From contig CAMTMC010000017.1 in assembly GCA_947073515.1 (NCBI GenBank), forward strand, positions 1-47,170: a DNA stretch of 47,170 nt. Direction: 5' to 3'. Below, one piece after another: positions 42,044 through 47,170 of this stretch (position 1 is the stretch's first letter; the number at the start of each line of letters is the position of its first letter). This stretch comes from an uncultured bacterium (GTDB lineage Bacteria > Bacillota > Clostridia > Oscillospirales > Oscillospiraceae). Position numbers and translations under genes: made by a program. The notes below the pieces were generated by a model. That model did not search any database, was not told the DNA's origin, and saw nothing but the letters and a program-made list of their open reading frames with translations.

Positions 42044-42595
42044 TTAGCGGCCGGCGAAGGGGGCGCCCACCAGCTTCAGCAGCTCACGGGCCTCCTCGTC
42101 CGTCTGGGCGGTGGTACACACCACGATGTCCATGCCGCGGATCTTGTCGATCTTATCGTACTCGATCTCGGGGAAGATCAGCTGCTCCTTCACACCCAGG
42201 GCGTAGTTGCCCCGGCCGTCAAAGGCGTCGGCGGAGATGCCCCGGAAGTCACGGACACGGGGGAGGGCCACGTTGAACAGGCGGTCCAGGAACTCCCACA
42301 TCTTGTTGCCCCGCAGGGTGACCTTAGCGCCGATGGGCATGCCCTCACGGAGCTTGAAGTTGGCCACGGACTTCTTGGCCTTGGTGATCACGGCCTTCTG
42401 GCCGGTGATGGTGGTCAGGTCGTTGACCACAGCGTCCAGCACCTTGGGGTTCTCCCGGGCCTCGCTGCACCCCACGTTGACCACGATCTTGTCCAGGCGG
42501 GGGATCTGCATGGTGGACTTATAGCCGAACTTCTGCATGAGGGCAGGAGCGACCTCGTCCTGGTACATCTTCTTCAGATTAGGGGTGTTAGCCAT
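42044..42595 (-). CDS. rplE: 50S ribosomal protein L5
   Basis: 183 residues. It shows [28 protein letters not shown] sequence, [26 protein letters not shown] and the end [22 protein letters not shown]. It binds 5S rRNA and touches P-site tRNA. 15-bp gap to rpsZ. Confidence 0.97.
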   Translation of the reverse strand: MANTPNLKKMYQDEVAPALMQKFGYKSTMQIPRLDKIVVNVGCSEARENPKVLDAVVNDLTTITGQKAVITKAKKSVANFKLREGMPIGAKVTLRGNKMWEFLDRLFNVALPRVRDFRGISADAFDGRGNYALGVKEQLIFPEIEYDKIDKIRGMDIVVCTTAQTDEEARELLKLVGAPFAGR

Positions 42596-42615
42596 TTCGA
42601 ATCGTTCCTCCTCTC

Positions 42616-42933
42616 TTAAATCTCAGCGCCGCACTTCTTGCAGACGCGGACCTTCTTGCCGTCAGCCAGCAGCTTGTGGGCGGGGCGGGTGGGCTTGCCG
42701 CACTTGGGGCAGACCCGCTGCACCTTGCAGGCCCACATGGGGGCCTCCTTCTGGAGGATGCCGCCCTGGTCGCCCTGCCTGCGGGGCTTGGTGTGGCGGG
42801 AGACCATGTTGATCTTCTCCACGACCACCTTGCCCTCGCCGGGGTGGACCTCCAGGACCTTGCCCTGCTTGCCCTTGTCCTTGCCGGACAGGACGACGAC
42901 CAGGTCGTCCTTCTTGATGCTCATCTTATTCAT
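42616..42933 (-). CDS. rplX: 50S ribosomal protein L24
   Basis: 105 residues. The KOW domain ([23 protein letters not shown]) lies near the start. The end carries a zinc-ribbon-like pair [13 protein letters not shown] and VCKKCGAEI, seen in many Clostridia L24 proteins. It is an assembly initiator near the tunnel exit. Start at 42933 is set by GGGAGGG 9 bp upstream. Confidence 0.96.
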   Translation of the reverse strand: MNKMSIKKDDLVVVLSGKDKGKQGKVLEVHPGEGKVVVEKINMVSRHTKPRRQGDQGGILQKEAPMWACKVQRVCPKCGKPTRPAHKLLADGKKVRVCKKCGAEI

Positions 42934-42949
42934 GTCTTATTGCCCTCCC

Positions 42950-43318
42950 TTACAGCACTTCGGGAGCCAGGGACAGGATCTTCATATAGTCCTTGTCACG
43001 CAGCTCACGGGCCACTGGGCCAAAAATGCGGGTGCCGCGGGGGTTCTTGTCCTCCTTGATGAGGACGGCGGCGTTGTCATCGAACCGGACGTAGGAACCG
43101 TCAGCACGGCGGACGCCCCGGCTGGTGCGGACGATAACGGCCTTCACCACCTCGCCCTTCTTCACGGTGCCGCCGGGCTGAGCCTTGCGGACGGAAGCCA
43201 CGATCACATCGCCGATGTTGCCGAAGCGGCGCTTGGAGCCGCCCAGCACACGGATGGTCTTGATCTCCTTGGCGCCGGTGTTGTCGGCAACCTTCAGATA
43301 GCTCTCCTGCTGAATCAT
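42950..43318 (-). CDS. rplN: 50S ribosomal protein L14
   Basis: 122 residues with the standard start [19 protein letters not shown] and the blocks [18 protein letters not shown] and [20 protein letters not shown]. It forms an intersubunit bridge. 12-bp gap to rpsQ. Confidence 0.98.
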   Translation of the reverse strand: MIQQESYLKVADNTGAKEIKTIRVLGGSKRRFGNIGDVIVASVRKAQPGGTVKKGEVVKAVIVRTSRGVRRADGSYVRFDDNAAVLIKEDKNPRGTRIFGPVARELRDKDYMKILSLAPEVL

Positions 43319-43330
43319 ACCGACACCTCC

Positions 43331-43591
43331 TTACTTCGCCTTCTCAATGATCTCAACCACACGCCACCGCTTGTCCTTGGACAGGGGGCGGGTCTCCATG
43401 ACCTTGACGCGGTCGCCCACGCCGCACTGGTTGTTCTCATCATGAGCCTTCAGCTTATAGGTTCTCTTCACGATCTTCTTGTACAGAGGATGGGCCACGC
43501 GGTCGGCGATGGCGACCACAACGGTCTTATCCATCTTGTCCGAGACCACCAGGCCGACTCTGGTTTTTCTGGAAGAAGTTCTGTTTTCCAT
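43331..43591 (-). CDS. rpsQ: 30S ribosomal protein S17
   Basis: 86 residues, an OB-fold protein: [20 protein letters not shown] at the start, then [19 protein letters not shown] and [20 protein letters not shown]. It is a primary binder of the 16S 5' domain. Confidence 0.97.
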   Translation of the reverse strand: MENRTSSRKTRVGLVVSDKMDKTVVVAIADRVAHPLYKKIVKRTYKLKAHDENNQCGVGDRVKVMETRPLSKDKRWRVVEIIEKAK

Positions 43592-43606
43592 CTTCTATTC
43601 CTCCTC

Positions 43607-43804
43607 TTAGCGGCCGGCGAGCTGCTGCTCGCGGATGATGGTCTTGACCCGGGCGATATCCTTCTTTACCTGGGCGATCCGGATGGGGTTATCCAGCTGA
43701 TTGGTGGCGTGCTGAAGGCGGAGGTTGAACAGATCCTTCTTCAGATCCATCAGCTTGGTCTCCAGCTCGCTGGCAGACATCTTGCGGACTTCATTGGCCT
43801 TCAT
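43607..43804 (-). CDS. rpmC: 50S ribosomal protein L29
   Basis: 65 residues, two helices: VRKMSASELETKLMDLKKDL and FNLRLQHATNQLDNPIRI, ending KTIIREQQLAG. Its start codon shares one base with the rplP stop (TAATG), so translation is coupled. It sits near the tunnel exit beside L23. Confidence 0.97.
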   Translation of the reverse strand: MKANEVRKMSASELETKLMDLKKDLFNLRLQHATNQLDNPIRIAQVKKDIARVKTIIREQQLAGR

Positions 43805-44235
43805 TACGCTTCACCACCCTTCTCAGTCTCCTCGCGCTTGACGATCTTGCACTTCACGGGCAGCTTGTGGCTGGCCAGGCGCAGGGCCTCCCGGGCGGTC
43901 TCCTCAGAGACGCCGGCGATCTCAAACATGATACGGCCGGGCTTGACCACGGCCACCCAGTACTCGGGGGAGCCCTTACCGGAGCCCATGCGGGTCTCGG
44001 CGGGCTTCTCGGTGACGGGCTTGTCGGGGAAGATCTTGATCCAGACCTTGCCGCCACGCTTAGTGTGACGGGTCATGGCGATACGGGCGGCCTCGATCTG
44101 GTTGCTGGTAATCCAAGCGGGCTCAGTGGCCTGGAGGCCGAACTCACCGTAAGTGACGGTGTTGCCCCGGCTGGCCTTGCCCTTCAGACGGCCGCGGTGA
44201 ACACGGCGGTATTTGACACGCTTAGGGAGCAGCAT
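43804..44235 (-). CDS. rplP: 50S ribosomal protein L16
   Basis: 143 residues: [40 protein letters not shown] and [20 protein letters not shown] are typical. It organises the A-site region of 23S rRNA. The first base of its start is also the last base of the rpsC stop. Confidence 0.97.
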   Translation of the reverse strand: MLLPKRVKYRRVHRGRLKGKASRGNTVTYGEFGLQATEPAWITSNQIEAARIAMTRHTKRGGKVWIKIFPDKPVTEKPAETRMGSGKGSPEYWVAVVKPGRIMFEIAGVSEETAREALRLASHKLPVKCKIVKREETEKGGEA

Positions 44236-45098
44236 TACTGAGCGCCTCCTTCCTTGGGAGCATTGGCGGCGTTCCCGGCGGGGCGGGGGCCACGGTTGTT
44301 GTTGAAGTTGCCCTGGCCGGCGGGACGGGGGCCACGGTTAAAATTGCCGCCGCCCTGACGGTCCCGGTTGAAGCCGCCCCGGCGGTCGCCGTCCCGGCGG
44401 CGGGGCCGGTCCCGGCGCTCCTGATAGGGCTTGCTGGTATCCAGGGTGCGGGGGGTGGTGCGCAGGGCCTGGGTCAGCACCTCGCCCTTGTAGATCCACA
44501 CCTTCACGCCAATGCGGCCGTAGGTGGTGGCGGCCTCGGCGAAGCCGTAGTCGATGTCGGCCCGGAGGGTCTGCAGGGGGATGGTGCCGTCGTGGTAGTG
44601 CTCGGTGCGGGCGATCTCAGCGCCGCCCAGACGGCCGGAGCAGGAGGTCTTGATGCCCTTGGCGCCGGCCCGCATGGCCCGGCCCATGGAGTTCTTCATG
44701 GCCCGGCGGAAGCCGATGCGCTTCTCCAGCTGCTGGGCGATGTTCTCCGCCACCAGCTGGGCGTTGGTGTCCACGTTCTTGACCTCAACGATGTTGAGGG
44801 CCACGGGCTTGCCCAGCTTCTTCTCCAGCTCCAGGCGGAGCTTCTCGATGTCCTCGCCGCCCTTGCCGATGACCATGCCGGGGCGGGCGCAGTGGACGTA
44901 GATGCGGATCTTGGCGTTGTCGCGCTCGATCTCGATCTTGGGCACGCCGGCGGCGTACAGCTTCTTCTTCAGCTCCTTGCGGAGGTTGTAGTCCTCAACC
45001 AGGAGGTCGCCCACTTTTTCGTCACGGGCATACCAGCGGGAGTCCCAGTCCTTGATAACGCCCACGCGCAGGCCGTGGGGATTCACTTTCTGTCCCAT
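44235..45098 (-). CDS. rpsC: 30S ribosomal protein S3 with RGG-like C-terminal extension
   Basis: 287 residues, about 65-70 longer than the usual 215-230. Residues 1-215 are a normal S3: [22 protein letters not shown] motif [14 protein letters not shown], and [15 protein letters not shown]. The extra tail is disordered and rich in R, G, N and P, with a repeat of the type [10 protein letters not shown]. Such RGG-like tails bind RNA. S3 sits at the mRNA entry tunnel, so the tail would protrude near incoming mRNA. Function unproven. Confidence 0.95.
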   Translation of the reverse strand: MGQKVNPHGLRVGVIKDWDSRWYARDEKVGDLLVEDYNLRKELKKKLYAAGVPKIEIERDNAKIRIYVHCARPGMVIGKGGEDIEKLRLELEKKLGKPVALNIVEVKNVDTNAQLVAENIAQQLEKRIGFRRAMKNSMGRAMRAGAKGIKTSCSGRLGGAEIARTEHYHDGTIPLQTLRADIDYGFAEAATTYGRIGVKVWIYKGEVLTQALRTTPRTLDTSKPYQERRDRPRRRDGDRRGGFNRDRQGGGNFNRGPRPAGQGNFNNNRGPRPAGNAANAPKEGGAQ

Positions 45099-45116
45099 TT
45101 ACTCTCGACCTCCTTC

Positions 45117-45449
45117 TCAGCGTTCCTTGACCACGATGGTCATATGGGAAGTGCGCTTCATGATGTGGTGGGCGCGGCCCTTGGACACGGGGCGGAACCG
45201 CTTGATGATAGGCCCGGGGCAGGCAAAGGCCTCGGCCACGTACAGCTTCTCGGGGTCCATGCCGTGGTTGTTCTCCGCGTTGGCGGCGGCGGCGTGCACC
45301 AGCTTGGCCAGGGGGTCGGAGGCGGCCTTGGGAATCAGGGCCAGGATGGCCTCGGCGTCCTTGACGCTCTTGCCGCGGATCTGGTCGCACACGATGCTGA
45401 CCTTGCGGGGAGAGATACGGATGTATCTCACTGTCGCTTTCGCTTCCAT
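45117..45449 (-). CDS. rplV: 50S ribosomal protein L22
   Basis: 110 residues with the L22 blocks RYIRISPRKVSIVCDQIRGK, AILALIPKAASDPLAKLVHA and the tunnel-lining hairpin end RRTSHMTIVVKER-like (here KRTSHMTIVVKER). Macrolide contact site. 15-bp gap to rpsS. Confidence 0.97.
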   Translation of the reverse strand: MEAKATVRYIRISPRKVSIVCDQIRGKSVKDAEAILALIPKAASDPLAKLVHAAAANAENNHGMDPEKLYVAEAFACPGPIIKRFRPVSKGRAHHIMKRTSHMTIVVKER

Positions 45450-45464
45450 TGTCTCTCTCCTCCC

Positions 45465-45737
45465 TTACTTGCCGGTCTTGCTGCCCGCGTGGCCCTTGAA
45501 GGTGCGGGTGGGGGCGAACTCGCCCAGCTTGTGGCCCACCATGTCCTCGGTGACATAGACGGGCACGTGCTTGCGGCCGTCATGGACGGCGATGGTGTGG
45601 CCCACGAAGGAGGGGAAGATGGTGGAGGCGCGGCTCCAGGTCTTGAGGACCTTCTTCTCGTTCTTCTTGTTCATCTCGTCCACGCGCTTCAGCAGCTCGG
45701 GAGCGCAAAACGGGCCCTTCTTGATACTTCTGCTCAT
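45465..45737 (-). CDS. rpsS: 30S ribosomal protein S19
   Basis: 90 residues: [40 protein letters not shown] and the end [20 protein letters not shown] are all standard. It lies in the head of the small subunit and contacts S13. Confidence 0.98.
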   Translation of the reverse strand: MSRSIKKGPFCAPELLKRVDEMNKKNEKKVLKTWSRASTIFPSFVGHTIAVHDGRKHVPVYVTEDMVGHKLGEFAPTRTFKGHAGSKTGK

Positions 45738-45753
45738 CTGTTACACTCCCTCC

Positions 45754-46587
45754 TTACTTACCGTTGCGGCGGCGGACAATGAACTTATCCGTGCGGTTCT
45801 TCTTCTTGCGGGTCTTGTAACCCAGGGCGGGCTTGCCCCACGGGGTCACAGGGCCGGGACGGCCCACCGGGCTCTTGCCCTCGCCGCCGCCGTGGGGATG
45901 GTCGTTGGGGTTCATCACGGAGCCGCGGACGGTGGGCCGCCAGCCCATGTGACGCTTCCGGCCGGCCTTACCGATGTGGATGTTGGCCCAGTCGGTGTTG
46001 CCCACCTGGCCGATGGTGGCCATGCAGTTCTCCCGCACCAGCCGGACCTCGCTGGAGGGCAGGCGCACCTGGGCCATGCCGTTCTCCTTGGCCATAAGCT
46101 GGGCGGCGGTTCCGGCGGAGCGCACCAGCTGCGCGCCCTTGCCGGGGTACAGCTCAATGCAGTGGATGGTCTCGCCCACGGGGATGTCGGCGATGGGCAT
46201 GGCGTTGCCGGGCAGGATGTCCGAGCCGGAGCCGGTCATGATGATGTGCCCGGCCTTCAGGCCCACGGGGGCCAGGATATACCGCTTCTCGCCGTCCTCA
46301 TACTGGAGCAGGGCGATGTTGGCGGAACGGTTGGGGTCGTACTGGAGGTTAATCACAGTAGCCTTGCCCGTCTTGTCCCGCTTGAAGTCGATAATGCGGT
46401 ACTTCTTCTTGTTGCCGCCGCCGCGGTGGCGGACGGTGATGCGGCCGTAGCTGTTGCGGCCGGCGTTCTTCTTGAGGACCTCGGTAAGGCTGGGCTCGGG
46501 CTTGGCCTTCTTGTCAATACCGTCGAAGCCGGAAACGGTCATGTGCCGGCGGGACGGAGTGGTCGGCTTGAATGATTTAATAGACAT
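45754..46587 (-). CDS. rplB: 50S ribosomal protein L2
   Basis: 277 residues. The RNA-binding part has [20 protein letters not shown], and the C-terminal block [20 protein letters not shown] holds the conserved His needed near the peptidyl transferase centre. Basic end. 14-bp gap to rplW. Confidence 0.98.
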   Translation of the reverse strand: MSIKSFKPTTPSRRHMTVSGFDGIDKKAKPEPSLTEVLKKNAGRNSYGRITVRHRGGGNKKKYRIIDFKRDKTGKATVINLQYDPNRSANIALLQYEDGEKRYILAPVGLKAGHIIMTGSGSDILPGNAMPIADIPVGETIHCIELYPGKGAQLVRSAGTAAQLMAKENGMAQVRLPSSEVRLVRENCMATIGQVGNTDWANIHIGKAGRKRHMGWRPTVRGSVMNPNDHPHGGGEGKSPVGRPGPVTPWGKPALGYKTRKKKNRTDKFIVRRRNGK

Positions 46588-46601
46588 GTTTTACTTCCTC
46601 C

Positions 46602-46895
46602 TTACACCATACCCTCGAAGAACTCGATGGTCTTGGAGTCGTCCGTCAGCTGGACGATGGCCTTTTTCCAGTCCTTGGTACGGCCCGGACGGCCCGCGCC
46701 CATACGCTTGGCCTTGCCGGGGACGATCATGGTGTTGACCTTGGCGACCTTGACGCCGAAGACCTCCTCAACGGCCTTCTTGATCTCGATCTTGCCGGCG
46801 GCGGGAGCGACCTCGAACACGTACTTCTTATCAGCGGCGCCGGCCATGGAACGCTCGGTGATGACGGGCCGAATGATGACATCATAAGAGATCAT
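46602..46895 (-). CDS. rplW: 50S ribosomal protein L23
   Basis: 97 residues from the ATG at 46895, with AGGAGGT upstream. It starts [20 protein letters not shown] and has [20 protein letters not shown]. It docks trigger factor and SRP at the tunnel exit. Its start overlaps the rplD stop by one base (TAATG). Confidence 0.97.
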   Translation of the reverse strand: MISYDVIIRPVITERSMAGAADKKYVFEVAPAAGKIEIKKAVEEVFGVKVAKVNTMIVPGKAKRMGAGRPGRTKDWKKAIVQLTDDSKTIEFFEGMV

Positions 46896-47170
46896 TATGC
46901 GTACACCTCCTCGATAGTGGCGAGGGCAGCCCGATCGACCACCAGGTACTTGGCGTTCACCAGGTCGTAGACGCTCAGCATCCGGGCGGTGGTGGTGACA
47001 ACGCCGGGGATGTTCCGGGCGCTCTTGACCACGTTCTGGTTGACCTCGGGGGTGATGACGACGGCCTTGCCGTCGCACTTCACGGCATCCAGGAAGCCCT
47101 TGAAGGCCTTGGTCTTGATGGCGTCCATCCGGATGGAGTCCACCACGATGATCTTATCCTGGGCCGCCTT
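46895..47170 (-). CDS. rplD: 50S ribosomal protein L4 (C-terminal part; cut by window edge)
   Basis: The last 91 residues of L4 are present; the N-terminal half (usual total about 205-210) lies beyond the window. Visible blocks are [20 protein letters not shown] and the end [15 protein letters not shown]4 lines the exit tunnel and in E. coli also represses the S10 operon. rplC and rpsJ are expected upstream outside the window. Confidence 0.95.
   Translation of the reverse strand, partial: KAAQDKIIVVDSIRMDAIKTKAFKGFLDAVKCDGKAVVITPEVNQNVVKSARNIPGVVTTTARMLSVYDLVNAKYLVVDRAALATIEEVYA

Overview
The window looks like chromosome of a high-GC, anaerobic, endospore-forming Clostridia member, most likely a gut Oscillospiraceae of the Flavonifractor / Lawsonibacter / Intestinimonas type. 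This is inferred from the strongly GC-biased codons, spoVAC, the Firmicutes-type S10-spc-alpha ribosomal cluster with a KOW-domain gene between map and infA, the zinc-type S14, and the strong AGGAGG ribosome binding sites. No genus-specific marker was available, so the assignment is an inference. There is no rRNA, CRISPR array, transposase or prophage module.

Layout. 1-9.6 kb: a lone PTS EIIC (+), then a minus-strand run of TauE/SafE permease, EndoQ-like PHP nuclease and a 702-residue zinc-ribbon/Sel1-repeat protein behind one promoter; an Sfp-type phosphopantetheinyl transferase and a DUF6512-like membrane protein (-); then spoVAC, rpoN (sigma-54) and a bactofilin (+). 9.6-12 kb: a dicarboxylate/amino-acid:cation symporter and the manganese exporter mntP (-), mntP being preceded by a yybP-ykoY manganese riboswitch, then tRNA-Leu(CAG). 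12.2-23 kb: a chemoreceptor, then an apparent peptide-use unit made of an RpiR/MurR-type regulator, a lipoprotein solute-binding protein, two permeases, two ATPases, a creatininase-family hydrolase and an M42 aminopeptidase. 23.2-25.2 kb: MgtC-like protein and rpsF-ssb-rpsR. 25.2-31.9 kb (-): FMN-dependent alpha-hydroxy-acid oxidase-like enzyme, Na/phosphate symporter with PhoU tail, ABC-F protein, amidohydrolase and acyltransferase-3. 31.9 kb to the end (-): rplD (partial), rplW, rplB, rpsS, rplV, rpsC, rplP, rpmC, rpsQ, rplN, rplX, rplE, rpsZ, a 566-bp break, rpsH, rplF, rplR, rpsE, rpmD, rplO, secY, adk, map, KOW gene, infA, rpmJ, rpsM, rpsK, rpsD, rpoA, rplQ.

How the parts work together. 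The 14.4-23 kb unit reads as sense, import and hydrolyse: an SIS-domain regulator, an Opp/Dpp-class importer, then two cytosolic metal-dependent hydrolases. A perfect inverted repeat just downstream of its promoter is a candidate operator. The mntP leader shows the mutually exclusive P1/terminator pairing expected of a manganese ON switch.

Most unusual points: (1) a 133-bp element present twice without gaps (116/133 identical by eye) directly after the stop codons of rpoA and infA, with a third 29-bp fragment; (2) the 566-bp structured non-coding break in the spc operon carrying its own promoter and a leader of about 350 nt; (3) an ABC-F protein in which all the key motifs of one composite ATP site are degenerate; (4) ribosomal protein S3 with an RGG-like disordered tail of about 65-70 residues; (5) the RpiR-Dpp-creatininase-M42 unit with its candidate operator.
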